Positions 11,699-23,421 of a DNA stretch of 64,000 bases are shown piece by piece (within the stretch, counting starts at the first letter, position 1; every line of letters starts with the position of its first letter). The stretch covers positions 165,810-229,809 of the forward strand of contig NZ_JACOOR010000007.1 of assembly GCF_014290175.1 (NCBI RefSeq). Reading direction: 5' to 3'. Below the pieces are notes generated by a model. It was given only the letters and a program-made list of their open reading frames with translations. It was not told the DNA's origin and ran no database searches. Source of the DNA: Anaerosacchariphilus hominis (GTDB lineage: Bacteria; Bacillota; Clostridia; Lachnospirales; Lachnospiraceae). The position numbers were made by a program, and so were the translations under genes.

Positions 11699-12646
11699 AT
11701 GGTGAAGGTGGATCTGATCACCGGATTTCTGGGTTCGGGCAAAACCACATTTATCCGAACCTACGCTTCGTGGCTGATCAAGCAGGGATATCATATCGGA
11801 ATTCTGGAAAATGATTTTGGGGCGGTGAATGTGGACATGATGCTGCTTCAGGATCTGGAGGGAGACCGGTGCGAACTGGAGATGGTCTCCGGCGGCTGCG
11901 ATAGGGACTGCCACAGACGGCGGTTCAAGACCAAGCTCATTGCCATGGGCATGAGCGGCTACGACCGGGTGCTGGTGGAGCCCTCGGGCATCTTTGACGT
12001 GGACGAGTTCTTTGACGTGCTCCATGAGGAGCCGCTGGATCGCTGGTATGAGATCGGCAATGTGCTGGCCGTCGTGGACGCAAAGCTGGAGCCGAAGCTC
12101 TCCGTGGAGGCGGACTATCTGTTGGCCACGGAGGTGGCGGACGCCGGAATAGTCCTTCTCAGCAGAACCCAGGAGTCTTCCCAAGAGCAGATCCGGGAGA
12201 CCAAGGCCCATCTGAACCGGGCCCTGGAGCAGGTAGGCTGCAGCAGAAGGCTGAAGGATATGGAGATTCTGGAAAAGAACTGGGCAGAGCTGTCAGATGG
12301 GGATTTTCAGCAGCTCTTGTCCTGCGGTTATGTGCCCTCGGACTATGAAAAGGCGGATATGGAAGAGGATCAGATCTTCGATTCCCTGTTTTTCATGCAC
12401 CTGTGTCTGCCTGTGGACGAGCTGAAGCGGAGAGTGGAGGCAGTATTTCGGGATCCGGCCTGCGGTTCCCCCTTTCGGATCAAGGGCTTTATGCAGGTGG
12501 ATGGGGACGGCTGGATCGAACTGAACGCCACCCGGCATGAGACAGTGATCCGCCCCATTTCCCGGGGCCAGGAGATTCTGATTGTCATCGGAGAACGGCT
12601 CTGTAAAGGGGCTGTGAAAGCTTATTTCCCGGAAGCGGGAGTATAA
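11699..12646 (+). CDS. CobW/G3E-family GTP-binding protein
   Basis: A 315-residue P-loop GTPase of the CobW/G3E class, whose members act as metal-insertion chaperones. The Walker A motif GFLGSGKTT (residues 9-17), ENDFGAVNVD (37-46) and VEPSGIFDVDEF (Walker B/G3 region) are clear. The usual metal-binding CxCC motif is replaced by GGCDRDC (Cys67 and Cys71), so the metal site differs from canonical members. AGAAGGGAG lies 9 bases before the ATG; TATAAT about 45 bp upstream may be the -10 element. It is 18 bp upstream of glpK, suggesting one transcript. The target protein and metal are unknown. Confidence 0.85.
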   Translation: MVKVDLITGFLGSGKTTFIRTYASWLIKQGYHIGILENDFGAVNVDMMLLQDLEGDRCELEMVSGGCDRDCHRRRFKTKLIAMGMSGYDRVLVEPSGIFDVDEFFDVLHEEPLDRWYEIGNVLAVVDAKLEPKLSVEADYLLATEVADAGIVLLSRTQESSQEQIRETKAHLNRALEQVGCSRRLKDMEILEKNWAELSDGDFQQLLSCGYVPSDYEKADMEEDQIFDSLFFMHLCLPVDELKRRVEAVFRDPACGSPFRIKGFMQVDGDGWIELNATRHETVIRPISRGQEILIVIGERLCKGAVKAYFPEAGV

Positions 12647-14161
<1,515 letters not shown>

Positions 14162-14208
14162 ATGGAAAAATCAGACAATAAAAATGATAGAAAACATTTG
14201 ATAAAAAA

Positions 14209-14237
14209 TTGACAAAGTATTCGATAAACTATATAAT
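14209..14237 (+). promoter_or_regulatory. Promoter of the lpd gene
   Basis: TTGACA at 14209-14214 and TATAAT at 14232-14237, 17 bp apart: a consensus sigma-A promoter 65 bp before the lpd start. Confidence 0.85.
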
Positions 14238-14302
14238 TAAATCTACTGAGAGACAGGAGAATTCAAAAGCTTCCAAAAGCTTAAAAAGGAGGAAAAGAGG
14301 GA

Positions 14303-15670
14303 ATGCAGGAATTTGATGTAATAGTAATTGGAGGCGGCCCGGCGGGCTATAACTGCGCGGAGTACGCGGCGCACCATGGAAAAAAGGTGCTGCTGGTGGA
14401 AAAGAAGAGCCTGGGGGGAACCTGCCTGAATGTGGGATGTATCCCGACAAAAACCTTTCTCTACGCGGGGAAAATGTACCATTACGCGTCGGGAGCCGGA
14501 GAAGCGTACGGCGTAACGGCGGAGGGCGCGGTTCATGTGGATCAGGCTGCAGTAGTGGCAAAAAAAGACGAGGTTGTGAAAATGCTGGTGCAGGGCGTAG
14601 GCAGTGCCCTTCGCCGTAAGAAGGTAAAGGTAGTAAACGGAACAGCAAAGCTTGGCAAAGTGGAAGAAAAACCGGCGGTATTTGTAGAAGACGAGACCTA
14701 CACAGCGGAGGATTTGATTCTGGCCACGGGTTCCACTCCGTCAGTGCCGCCCATTGAAGGCGTAAAAGAAGGTATGGCGGACGGAACGGTCATGACCAGC
14801 GACGAGATCCTGGATATGAAGGAGATCCCGAAGAAGCTTCTGGTTGTGGGCGGTGGAGTCATCGGCTTTGAGATGGCGGCTTATTTTCAGGAGGTTGGAG
14901 CGAAGGTAACCGTGATCGAGATGCTGGATAAGGTCCTGGGCGGCAATGATCGGGAGGTCAGCGAACTGCTTCAGAAAGAGCTGGAGAAAAAGGGCGTGAC
15001 CTTCCATCTGTCCTCCGGAGTGAAAAAGCTGGCGGGAGGAGTCGTGACTTATGAAAAGGACGGAAAGCTTCAGCTGGCAGCCTATGATAAGGCTCTGATG
15101 TGCGTGGGCCGTCGGGCCAACAGCCAGATCGAGGGCCTGGAGAAGCTGGGCGTACAGACCGAGCGGGGAGCCATCGTGACAGATGAGCACATGCAGACCA
15201 ACGTGCCGCATGTCTATGCCATCGGCGATGTGAACGGCAAAGTCATGCTGGCCCATGTGGGCTACCGGGAAGGTGAAGTGGCCGTGAACCACATCCTGGG
15301 GGAGGACGACGCCATGAGCTATGATGCGATCAGCGGCGTGGTTTACACCAGTCCGGAGGCGGCCTTTGTAGGTTTGTCCGAGGAGCAGGCGAAGGCGTCA
15401 GGCCGGAACTATGAGGTGAAAAAGGTATCCATCAATTTCAGCGGACGCCATGTGGCGGAGAACGGCTTAAGCAATGGTATCTGCAAGCTGATTGTGGACA
15501 GGGACAAAAAAACGCTTATCGGGGCGGCGCTGATGTCATCTTACGCGTCAGAGTATATCTATGCGCTGGCGCTGATGATTGACCTGAAGCTTCCGCTGAG
15601 ACAGATTCGACGGACAATTTTCCCGCATCCCACGGTATGCGAGATTATCAGGGAAGCACTTATGGATTAA
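14303..15670 (+). CDS. lpdA: Dihydrolipoamide dehydrogenase
   Basis: A 455-residue FAD/NAD disulphide oxidoreductase (the E3 type). It shows an FAD-binding GGGPAGYNCAEYAA near residue 10, the redox-active pair Cys41/Cys46 in GGTCLNVGCIPTK, the NAD-binding VVGGGVIGFEMA near residue 185, the second FAD motif VYAIGDVNG, and the C-terminal HPT..E dyad. It reoxidises dihydrolipoyl groups of 2-oxoacid dehydrogenase or glycine-cleavage complexes. No E1/E2 or glycine-cleavage gene is adjacent, so the partner is unknown. AAAGGAGG precedes the ATG at 14303. Confidence 0.92.
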   Translation: MQEFDVIVIGGGPAGYNCAEYAAHHGKKVLLVEKKSLGGTCLNVGCIPTKTFLYAGKMYHYASGAGEAYGVTAEGAVHVDQAAVVAKKDEVVKMLVQGVGSALRRKKVKVVNGTAKLGKVEEKPAVFVEDETYTAEDLILATGSTPSVPPIEGVKEGMADGTVMTSDEILDMKEIPKKLLVVGGGVIGFEMAAYFQEVGAKVTVIEMLDKVLGGNDREVSELLQKELEKKGVTFHLSSGVKKLAGGVVTYEKDGKLQLAAYDKALMCVGRRANSQIEGLEKLGVQTERGAIVTDEHMQTNVPHVYAIGDVNGKVMLAHVGYREGEVAVNHILGEDDAMSYDAISGVVYTSPEAAFVGLSEEQAKASGRNYEVKKVSINFSGRHVAENGLSNGICKLIVDRDKKTLIGAALMSSYASEYIYALALMIDLKLPLRQIRRTIFPHPTVCEIIREALMD

Positions 15671-15686
15671 AGATACGACGGAATGA

Positions 15687-16466
15687 ATGATGGGAACGGA
15701 AATGACAGCCTGGCACACGGGCAATGCGGGAATCGTAATACAGGTTTATAATATAGAAGGAAAAAGCAGTGCAGCCATCGGCTTCGACGTGTTCGCGAAG
15801 CAGCCCGGCGGAATTTACCCTGACACGCCGGAGGCGATCCGGCAGGAACTTCTGCGGGATATCCGGGAAAAGAAGCTGGAAACGCTGGTATTTACCCATG
15901 AGCACGCAGATCATTTCTGCCCGGAGGACGTGGCGGAGGCCCTGAAAATGAATCCGGATCTCCGCATCATTTCCACGGAGGAGACCATTCGGCGGATCCG
16001 GGCGCTGGAGCCGGAGGCGGGACGCCTTACGGCTGTGGAGGCGTCTGAACAGAAATACCGGATCGTGACCCTGCCGGGTATGCGACTGACCCTGTTCAAC
16101 AGTATCCACATGGGCGACCGGTTTGCGGATATCCAGAACCTGGTCTGCCTTCTGGAGGCAGGTGGAAAGCAGCTGATGCTGCCCGGCGACGCCAGACCCG
16201 CAAAGTTTTTATATGAAAGGGCGGCAGCCTGGTCGCAGAAGATGGACTGGCTGATTGGCCCATTTCCACTGATGGGTCTGCCCTCCTCCCGGAGGCTGAT
16301 AGCCCGGTATCTGGAATTGGGCCAGGTGCTGGCGGTTCATCTGCCCCGTCCCGATAAGGACACGGAGGGCTGGCGGAAAAACGCGCAGCATATCTGCGAG
16401 ACGGCGGGCGACGGCCTGCCGGTACCGGTGTTCGGTGACGAGCCCGGAAAGCGCTACGAACTCTGA
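15687..16466 (+). CDS. Metallo-beta-lactamase-fold hydrolase
   Basis: A protein of about 259 residues with the metal-binding THEHADHF motif near residue 72, a later LPGDARP (metal-ligand Asp region) and a C-terminal AVHLPRPDKD. This places it in the metallo-beta-lactamase superfamily close to the UlaG-like group. It is 16 bp after lpd and probably cotranscribed. The start is uncertain: ATGs at 15687, 15690 and 15702 are all in frame with a weak ribosome-binding site. The substrate is unknown. Confidence 0.75.
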   Translation: MMGTEMTAWHTGNAGIVIQVYNIEGKSSAAIGFDVFAKQPGGIYPDTPEAIRQELLRDIREKKLETLVFTHEHADHFCPEDVAEALKMNPDLRIISTEETIRRIRALEPEAGRLTAVEASEQKYRIVTLPGMRLTLFNSIHMGDRFADIQNLVCLLEAGGKQLMLPGDARPAKFLYERAAAWSQKMDWLIGPFPLMGLPSSRRLIARYLELGQVLAVHLPRPDKDTEGWRKNAQHICETAGDGLPVPVFGDEPGKRYEL

Positions 16467-16509
16467 AAAATACCCAAAAAAGTCCCGAAAATCCAACGGA
16501 TTTTTACAG

Positions 16510-16547
16510 AAAACCCCCTTGACACAGGGGGCTTTTCTTATTATACT
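16510..16547 (+). promoter_or_regulatory. str operon promoter overlapping an upstream terminator
   Basis: TTGACA (16519-16524) and TATACT (16542-16547), 17 bp apart, form the promoter for rpsL. The -35 box lies in the loop of a hairpin (AAAACCCCC/GGGGGcTTTT, 16510-16536) that looks like the terminator of the upstream operon, so both functions share the same bases. Confidence 0.7.
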
Positions 16548-16667
16548 AATCTAGTGTGCGCGAAAAGCATATGGTATTTTTGCGCGCCTGAAACAGTCGA
16601 ATTACCGACACAGCAGCCTGACAGGGCCGGCAACATTGCCTGCCACTCATCACAGGAGGTGAAAGGA

Positions 16668-17090
16668 ATGCCAACATTCAACCAGTTAGTTAGAAAAGGA
16701 CGTCAGACAACTGTAAAGAAGTCTACAGCGCCCGCCCTTCAGAAAGGATTTAACTCTCTGAAGAAGAAAGCAACTGATACAGCCGCACCGCAGAAGCGTG
16801 GCGTTTGTACCGCAGTAAAGACCGCTACCCCGAAGAAACCGAACTCTGCTCTTCGTAAGATCGCCAGAGTACGTCTTTCCAACGGTATCGAGGTAACAAG
16901 CTACATCCCCGGAGAAGGACATAACCTTCAGGAGCATAGCGTTGTTATGATCCGTGGCGGTAGAGTAAAGGACCTGCCCGGTACCAGATATCACATCATC
17001 CGTGGTACCCTGGATACAGCAGGAGTTGCAAAGAGAAGACAGGCACGTTCCAAGTACGGTGCCAAGAGACCGAAAGACGCAAAGAAATAA
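16668..17090 (+). CDS. rpsL: 30S ribosomal protein S12
   Basis: A 140-residue S12, the decoding-centre protein whose variants give streptomycin resistance. [11 protein letters not shown] opens the protein, [15 protein letters not shown] and [12 protein letters not shown] are the conserved decoding loops, and it ends in [10 protein letters not shown]. The ATG at 16668 follows AGGAGGTGAAAGGA. The N-terminal third carries the Lys-rich insertion common in Clostridia ([18 protein letters not shown]). It is the first gene of the str operon. Confidence 0.98.
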   Translation: MPTFNQLVRKGRQTTVKKSTAPALQKGFNSLKKKATDTAAPQKRGVCTAVKTATPKKPNSALRKIARVRLSNGIEVTSYIPGEGHNLQEHSVVMIRGGRVKDLPGTRYHIIRGTLDTAGVAKRRQARSKYGAKRPKDAKK

Positions 17091-17799
<709 letters not shown>

Positions 17800-17820
17800 T
17801 TATTTGAGGAGGAAAATCCC

Positions 17821-19941
17821 GTGGCTGGAAGAGAATATCCATTGGAGAGAACCAGAAATATCGGAATCATGGCTCATATCGATGCTGGTAAGACCACACT
17901 GACTGAGCGTATTCTGTATTACACTGGTGTAAACTATAAGATCGGTGATACTCATGAAGGTACTGCTACCATGGACTGGATGGAGCAGGAGCAGGAGCGT
18001 GGTATCACCATCACTTCCGCTGCTACAACCTGTCACTGGACGCTGCAGGAGCACTGCAAGCCGAAGCCGGGCGCATTAGAGAACCGTATCAATATCATTG
18101 ATACCCCGGGTCACGTAGACTTTACGGTTGAGGTAGAGCGTTCCCTTCGTGTACTGGACGGCGCTGTCGGCGTGTTCTGTGCGAAGGGTGGTGTAGAGCC
18201 GCAGTCTGAGAACGTATGGCGTCAGGCTGATACCTACAATGTTCCCCGTATGGCATTCATCAACAAGATGGATATCCTGGGAGCAGATTTCTACAATGCA
18301 GTAGATATGATTAAGACCAGACTTGGCAAGAATGCCATCTGTCTGCAGCTTCCGATTGGTAAGGAAGACGAGTTCAAGGGAATCATCGACCTGTTCGAGA
18401 TGCAGGCCTACATCTACAACGATGAGAAGGGTGAGGACATCTCCATCACAGAGATTCCGGAGGACATGAAGGACGAAGCAGAGCTCTATCACCAGGAGCT
18501 GATCGAGAAGATCTGCGAGCTGGATGACGACCTGATGATGCAGTACCTTGAGGACGAGGGAGCATCTATCGCGGTTGAGGATCTGAAGAGAGTTCTTCGT
18601 AAAGCAACCTGTGAGTGTACAGCTGTTCCGGTTTGCTGCGGTACCGCATACAGAAATAAGGGAGTTCAGAAGCTTCTGGACGCTATTATCGAGTACATGC
18701 CGGCTCCGACAGACATCCCGTCTATCAAGGGAACTGATATGGATGGCAACGAAGTAGAGCGTCACTCCTCTGATGACGAGCCGTTCGCTGCGCTTGCATT
18801 CAAGATCATGGCTGACCCGTTCGTAGGAAAGCTTGCATTCTTCCGTGTATACTCAGGAACCATGAATTCTGGTTCTTATGTATATAACTCTACAAAGCAG
18901 AAGAAGGAGCGTGTAGGACGTATCCTTCAGATGCACGCAAACAAGAGAGCAGAGCTGGACAAGGTATATTCCGGTGACATCGCTGCAGCAGTTGGATTCA
19001 AGTTCACCACAACCGGTGATACCATCTGTGACGAGCAGCATCCGGTAATTCTGGAGTCCATGGAGTTCCCGGAGCCGGTTATCGAGCTGGCTATCGAGCC
19101 GAAGACCAAAGCAGGTCAGGGCAAGATGGGCGAGGCTCTTGCAAAGCTGGCAGAGGAGGACCCGACTTTCCGTGCGCATACCGATCAGGAGACCGGTCAG
19201 ACTATCATCGCGGGAATGGGAGAGCTGCATCTGGAAATCATCGTAGACCGTCTGCTGCGTGAGTTCAAGGTAGAGGCTAACGTAGGCGCACCGCAGGTAG
19301 CTTACAAGGAGACCTTCACCAAGGCTGTTGATGTAGACAGCAAGTATGCTAAGCAGTCCGGTGGACGTGGACAGTACGGACACTGTAAAGTCCGCTTTGA
19401 GCCGATGGACGCCAACGGAGAAGAGCTGTTTAAGTTCGAGTCTCAGGTTGTCGGTGGTGCGATTCCGAAGGAGTATATCCCGGCAGTCGGCGAAGGTATC
19501 GAAGAGGCTGCACAGTCCGGTATTCTGGGAGGCTTCCCGGTACTGGGTGTTCATGCTACCGTATACGATGGATCTTACCATGAGGTCGACTCCAGTGAGA
19601 TGGCATTCCATATCGCTGGTTCCATGGCTTTCAAGGAGGCTATGCAGAAGGGTAATCCGGTACTGCTTGAGCCGATTATGAAGGTTGAGGTTACTACTCC
19701 GGAGGAGTACATGGGCGATGTTATCGGTGATATTAACAGCCGTCGTGGACGTATCGAGGGTATGGATGATATCGGCGGCGGTAAGATGATCCGCGGATAT
19801 GTACCGCTTGCAGAGATGTTCGGTTACTCCACAGACCTGCGTTCCAAGACTCAGGGTCGTGGTAACTACTCCATGTTCTTCGAGAAGTACGAGCAGGTAC
19901 CGAAGAATATCCAGGAGAAAGTACTCGCTGCTAAGAAATAA
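17821..19941 (+). CDS. fusA: Translation elongation factor G
   Basis: A 706-residue EF-G, the GTPase that drives tRNA-mRNA translocation. G1 [10 protein letters not shown]3 DTPGHVDF and G4 NKMD are intact, as are the domain IV region ([12 protein letters not shown]) and a typical C-terminus. The start codon is GTG at 17821 after GAGGAGGAAAA. It lies in the str operon between rpsG and tuf. Length and motifs point to the canonical FusA rather than a TetO-type protection protein. Confidence 0.98.
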   Translation: MAGREYPLERTRNIGIMAHIDAGKTTLTERILYYTGVNYKIGDTHEGTATMDWMEQEQERGITITSAATTCHWTLQEHCKPKPGALENRINIIDTPGHVDFTVEVERSLRVLDGAVGVFCAKGGVEPQSENVWRQADTYNVPRMAFINKMDILGADFYNAVDMIKTRLGKNAICLQLPIGKEDEFKGIIDLFEMQAYIYNDEKGEDISITEIPEDMKDEAELYHQELIEKICELDDDLMMQYLEDEGASIAVEDLKRVLRKATCECTAVPVCCGTAYRNKGVQKLLDAIIEYMPAPTDIPSIKGTDMDGNEVERHSSDDEPFAALAFKIMADPFVGKLAFFRVYSGTMNSGSYVYNSTKQKKERVGRILQMHANKRAELDKVYSGDIAAAVGFKFTTTGDTICDEQHPVILESMEFPEPVIELAIEPKTKAGQGKMGEALAKLAEEDPTFRAHTDQETGQTIIAGMGELHLEIIVDRLLREFKVEANVGAPQVAYKETFTKAVDVDSKYAKQSGGRGQYGHCKVRFEPMDANGEELFKFESQVVGGAIPKEYIPAVGEGIEEAAQSGILGGFPVLGVHATVYDGSYHEVDSSEMAFHIAGSMAFKEAMQKGNPVLLEPIMKVEVTTPEEYMGDVIGDINSRRGRIEGMDDIGGGKMIRGYVPLAEMFGYSTDLRSKTQGRGNYSMFFEKYEQVPKNIQEKVLAAKK

Positions 19942-19953
19942 TTATAAAAATAA

Positions 19954-20019
19954 CTGCAATCCGGTATTTTTAGCCGGATTGCGGTAAAGAAATAAGCAAA
20001 ATTCCTAAATTTTGCTTGA
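19954..20019 (+). other. Two hairpins between fusA and tuf
   Basis: CAATCCGGT pairs with CCGGATTG (about 19958-19981), and AAGCAAAATT pairs with AATTTTGCTT (about 19995-20018). Neither has a proper T-run, so these look like partial attenuators or mRNA-stability elements rather than strong terminators. The rest of the 187-base gap shows no clear promoter. Confidence 0.4.
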
Positions 20020-20128
20020 AAAATAAGGCTCTATGAAATATAATCAGAAGTAGCCGAGTTTTAATATCGAAACAGCAAAAAATCAACTTTTACCCTCAGG
20101 GTGAATGAATTCAAGGAGGACAATCAAA

Positions 20129-21322
20129 ATGGCTAAAGCTAAATTTGACAGAACAAAACCGCATTGTAATATCGGTACCATCGGTCACGTAGACCATGGT
20201 AAAACTACTCTGACTGCAGCTATCACAAAGGTTCTGGCAGCTCGTGTTGCTGGTAACACAGCTACAGACTTCGAGAACATCGACAAGGCTCCGGAAGAGA
20301 GAGAGCGTGGAATTACCATCTCTACCGCACACGTTGAGTATGAGACAGAGAAGAGACACTACGCACACGTTGACTGCCCGGGCCATGCTGACTATGTAAA
20401 GAACATGATCACTGGTGCAGCACAGATGGACGGCGCTATCCTGGTAGTAGCAGCTACCGATGGTGTTATGGCTCAGACTAAGGAGCACATCCTTCTGTCC
20501 CGTCAGGTAGGCGTTCCCTACATCGTAGTATTCATGAACAAGTGCGACATGGTAGACGATGAGGAGCTGCTTGAGCTGGTAGACATGGAGATCCGTGAGC
20601 TGCTGAACGAGTATGAGTTCCCGGGAGATGACACTCCGATCATCCAGGGTTCCGCTCTGAAGGCTCTTGAGGATCCGATGGGACCGTGGGGAGACAAGGT
20701 TATGGAGCTGATGGACGCAGTTGATAGCTGGATTCCGGATCCGAAGCGTGCTACAGACCAGCCGTTCCTGATGCCGGTCGAGGACGTATTCACCATCACA
20801 GGTCGTGGTACCGTTGCTACCGGCCGTGTTGAGCGTGGTGTTCTGCATCTGAATGAGGAAGTTGAGATCGTTGGTATTAAGGAAGAGACTCGTAAGACCG
20901 TTGTAACCGGTATCGAGATGTTCCGTAAGCTGCTTGACGAGGCTCAGGCTGGTGACAACATCGGAGCTCTGCTTCGTGGTGTTCAGAGAACCGAGATCGA
21001 AAGAGGTCAGGTTATCGTTAAGCCGGGCAGCATCACCTGCCATACAAAGTTCACCGCTCAGGTTTACGTTCTGACAAAGGACGAGGGTGGCCGTCATACA
21101 CCGTTCTTCAACAACTACAGACCGCAGTTCTACTTCCGTACAACTGACGTTACTGGCGTTTGCAACCTGCCGGCTGGTACAGAGATGTGCATGCCTGGTG
21201 ACAACGTAGAGATGACCATCGAGCTGATCCACCCGATCGCTATGGAGCAGGGTCTTACATTCGCTATCCGTGAGGGTGGCCGTACAGTAGGATCTGGACG
21301 TGTTGCTACTATCATCGAGTAA
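20129..21322 (+). CDS. tuf: Translation elongation factor Tu
   Basis: A 397-residue EF-Tu, which delivers aminoacyl-tRNA to the ribosome. [17 protein letters not shown] and NKCD GTPase motifs are present, and the C-terminus is [14 protein letters not shown]. The ATG at 20129 follows AAGGAGGA. The last 54 bases of the gene are the attachment site of a tandem set of integrative elements, so its 3' end has very likely been replaced by the element-borne copy while the reading frame stayed intact. Confidence 0.98.
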   Translation: MAKAKFDRTKPHCNIGTIGHVDHGKTTLTAAITKVLAARVAGNTATDFENIDKAPEERERGITISTAHVEYETEKRHYAHVDCPGHADYVKNMITGAAQMDGAILVVAATDGVMAQTKEHILLSRQVGVPYIVVFMNKCDMVDDEELLELVDMEIRELLNEYEFPGDDTPIIQGSALKALEDPMGPWGDKVMELMDAVDSWIPDPKRATDQPFLMPVEDVFTITGRGTVATGRVERGVLHLNEEVEIVGIKEETRKTVVTGIEMFRKLLDEAQAGDNIGALLRGVQRTEIERGQVIVKPGSITCHTKFTAQVYVLTKDEGGRHTPFFNNYRPQFYFRTTDVTGVCNLPAGTEMCMPGDNVEMTIELIHPIAMEQGLTFAIREGGRTVGSGRVATIIE

Positions 21323-21324
21323 TC
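21269..21324 (+). repeat. Attachment site copy 1 (tuf 3' end)
   Basis: This 56-bp segment, CGTGAGGGTGG to GAGTAATC, recurs at 30271 and 36993. The first 39 bp are identical in all three copies, with two or fewer changes in the rest of each. It encodes the last 17 residues of EF-Tu plus the stop codon. It is the left boundary of element 1. Confidence 0.92.
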
Positions 21325-21344
21325 ACAATTTATGCAGTAAAATC

Positions 21345-21378
21345 AAGGCTTCTGGGGAATTCCCCGGAAGCCTTTTTT
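21345..21378 (+). terminator. tuf terminator
   Basis: AAGGCTTCTGGGGA pairs with TCCCCGGAAGCCTT, followed by TTTTT. A near-identical copy stands at 37207-37240 beside element 3, so the terminator appears to belong to the element ends as well as to tuf. Confidence 0.9.
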
Positions 21379-21408
21379 TCGGTTACAAATGTGTAATTTT
21401 CTTGTCGT

Positions 21409-21426
21409 GGTTCTAGTTTGGTTCTA
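21409..21426 (+). promoter_or_regulatory. Probable integrase arm sites, left end of element 1
   Basis: Two direct GGTTCTA heptamers separated by exactly 4 bp (21409-21415 and 21420-21426). The same pair is found at the right end of the element (30151-30168). This is typical of arm-type sites bound by a tyrosine integrase N-terminal domain; binding is inferred. Confidence 0.6.
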
Positions 21427-21446
21427 AAAATTCGTACTTTCTATTT

Positions 21447-21959
21447 TCAATGGATGTAATCTTCTATCGGAACATTGAATAATCGCAGGGTATCTTCCAG
21501 CCACATCTCATATTCTTCCTTATCCAAGAGGCCATCCGCAAGCTGCTGGTTGACTTTGTTCCAGTCAGGAATAAAGGTGGCGATCTGGGCGTTGGGAATG
21601 TCCAGAGCCAGGTGCGCCATGAGCTGGTTATCTTTCTGAGAGTAAGTCGTATTTCCTTTTATATGTAAGCCTCTGCGATCCAGGTCAATCAGAATGGCAA
21701 GAAAATCGGCAAAGGTTCGGACAGGCACAGTTCTGGGAGTAGAAATCTTTACACCCAACAGCTCATTCATCGAGATTTTTAATATATCACAAAACTTCTG
21801 TATTGTTTCCACAGGCGGCTCACTGTAGCCATTTTCATAATTGGAATATGAGGAATTGGTCAGCTCTAGCCGGGTGGCCATTTCTCGCTGGTTGATTCCG
21901 GCGTTCATCCGGGCCTGTTTCATTTTCTTTCCTACTTCTAAATATTCTCCTAAACGCAT
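21447..21959 (-). CDS. XRE-family repressor of element 1
   Basis: 170 residues. Residues 10-65 form a helix-turn-helix (MKQARMNAGINQREMATRLE, then NSSYSNYENGYSEPP) followed by a C-terminal region of unknown fold. It is transcribed away from xis-int with a 165-bp divergent control region that holds repeated ACAAG-type boxes. By position it is the immunity or lysogeny-like repressor that keeps excision and integrase genes off. AGGAGG lies before the ATG at 21959. Confidence 0.8.
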   Translation of the reverse strand: MRLGEYLEVGKKMKQARMNAGINQREMATRLELTNSSYSNYENGYSEPPVETIQKFCDILKISMNELLGVKISTPRTVPVRTFADFLAILIDLDRRGLHIKGNTTYSQKDNQLMAHLALDIPNAQIATFIPDWNKVNQQLADGLLDKEEYEMWLEDTLRLFNVPIEDYIH

Positions 21960-22014
21960 GATTTTATCCTCCTTGATACTAATTTAGCACAATGAGATAC
22001 AGAAATCAATGTAA

Positions 22015-22103
22015 AAGATACAAGAATTTTAATAAATCATGTTGACAAATCAAAAAACTTGTATTAAATTAGAAATACAAGAAATTATGTAACAATACAA
22101 GGA
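22015..22103. promoter_or_regulatory. Divergent control region of element 1 with ACAAG operators
   Basis: TTGACA at 22042-22047 faces xis. ATACAAGAA-type boxes occur at about 22019, 22074 and 22094, and the inverted form CTTGTATT at 22058, flanking and overlapping the promoter. They are likely operators of the divergent XRE repressor. Confidence 0.55.
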
Positions 22104-22124
22104 ATAAAAGAGGAGGAGTGAATT

Positions 22125-22313
22125 ATGGGGACAAACTATATGATGACCGCGGACGAAGTAGCTGCGGAACTGGGGATTTCCAAGGGTCATGCTTATAAAA
22201 TGATCCGGCAGATGAACGAGGAACTGGAAAAAGCCGGGTTCATCGTTGTAGCAGGTAAGATTCCGAGGGCTTTTTGGGAAAAGAAGTTTTTCGGATATCA
22301 GACGTCAGCGTAA
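22125..22313 (+). CDS. Excisionase-like helix-turn-helix protein
   Basis: A 62-residue MerR/Xis-like winged-helix protein (MTADEVAAELGISKGHAYKM, then VVAGKIPRAFWEKKFFG). It has the size and position of the recombination directionality factors that precede tyrosine integrases in Clostridia. AGGAGGAG precedes the ATG. It ends 12 bp before the integrase start. Homologues occur at 31285 in element 2 and, broken, at 37642 in element 3. Confidence 0.82.
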   Translation: MGTNYMMTADEVAAELGISKGHAYKMIRQMNEELEKAGFIVVAGKIPRAFWEKKFFGYQTSA

Positions 22314-22325
22314 GGAGGGATGGAT

Positions 22326-23417
22326 ATGCCAGCATATAAGGATGAAAAGCAAAATACCTGGTATTGTCTGTTTTATTACAGAGATTGGCAGGGAAACAAG
22401 AAGAAAAAGCAAAAAAGGGGGTTCCGAACAAAGAAAGAGGCTCTTGAGTGGGAAAACAACTATAAGTTAACGGCCAATGCAAACATGGATATGACGATGG
22501 GAGCGTTCGTGGAGATTTATTTCCGGGATAAAAAGGGAGAATTGAAAGAGAGGTCAGTAAAAAATAAACGATATATGATAGAAGCGCATATTCTTCCGTA
22601 TTTTAAGGACAGACCCATGAACAGCATTACCCCGTCAGATATTATCCAATGGCAGAATGAAATGCGGACAAAGGGGTTTGCTCAGACCTATCTTCGTATG
22701 ATACAGAATCAGATCACAGCGCTGTTCAATCATGCGAGCAATATTTACGGCCTGGGGAACAATCCCTGTAAAAAAGTAAAGAAGATGGGAAAGGCGGATG
22801 CGGACAAATTGGATTTTTGGACAAAAGATGAATACGACAAATTTATCAGCGGAATGGAGGAAGGGGACAGATATTACACAATTTTCGAGGTACTGTTCTG
22901 GACAGGCTGCCGGGAGGGAGAAATGCTGGCCCTGACAAAATCAGATATTGACTTTGCAAGGAATCAAATCAGTATTAGTAAAACCTATTACCGTGCGGAG
23001 GGACGGGATATTATTACGACGCCGAAAACGGAGCAGTCGGCAAGAGTCATTGATATTCCACAGTTTTTAACACAGGAGTTGAAAGATTATGTGGATAAAC
23101 TCTATGGAATATCGGACAACGAGAGGATATTTCCCATCGTGCCGGAGGCGGTGCAGCATAAGCTGAAACGGGAGTGTGAGAAAAGCGGAGTAAAGAAAAT
23201 CCGCGTACACGATCTCCGTCACAGCCACGTGGCTTATCTGATTCATCAGGGAGTAGAGCCCTTGATTATCAAAGAACGCCTGGGCCACAGGGACATCAAA
23301 ATGACCCTGAATACCTACGGCCACCTGTATCCGAACCAACAGAGGAAGGTAGCGGATATGTTGAACAACCAAAAAGAAAAGAGCCTCAGCAGTGGCAACG
23401 GTAGAGGCACAAGATAA
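22326..23417 (+). CDS. Tyrosine integrase of element 1
   Basis: 363 residues. An N-terminal arm-binding region (KDEKQNTWYCLFYYRDWQG) is followed by a SAM-like core-binding domain and the catalytic domain, with Arg in FWTGCREGEML, HxxR in HDLRHSHVAYL, His in LGHRDIK and the nucleophilic Tyr in LNTYGHLYPN. The ATG at 22326 is chosen over 22320 because AGGAGG ends one base before 22320 but 7 before 22326. It is predicted to recombine the tuf 3' end. It is closely related to the element 2 integrase (31487). Confidence 0.92.
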   Translation: MPAYKDEKQNTWYCLFYYRDWQGNKKKKQKRGFRTKKEALEWENNYKLTANANMDMTMGAFVEIYFRDKKGELKERSVKNKRYMIEAHILPYFKDRPMNSITPSDIIQWQNEMRTKGFAQTYLRMIQNQITALFNHASNIYGLGNNPCKKVKKMGKADADKLDFWTKDEYDKFISGMEEGDRYYTIFEVLFWTGCREGEMLALTKSDIDFARNQISISKTYYRAEGRDIITTPKTEQSARVIDIPQFLTQELKDYVDKLYGISDNERIFPIVPEAVQHKLKRECEKSGVKKIRVHDLRHSHVAYLIHQGVEPLIIKERLGHRDIKMTLNTYGHLYPNQQRKVADMLNNQKEKSLSSGNGRGTR

Positions 23418-23421
23418 CAGG

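Noticed and set aside
11539..11814. Small plus-strand frame before the CobW-like gene
   Set aside because: It overlaps the start of the supported gene in another frame and has no ribosome-binding site.
17821..19941. Tetracycline-resistance ribosomal protection protein
   Set aside because: Motifs, length and position between rpsG and tuf identify it as housekeeping EF-G.
20111..21232. 373-residue minus-strand frame opposite tuf
   Set aside because: Antisense shadow of tuf; no initiation signals or family resemblance.
21269..21324. A tRNA gene as the integration target
   Set aside because: The repeated segment is translated tuf sequence ending in its stop codon; no cloverleaf can be drawn.
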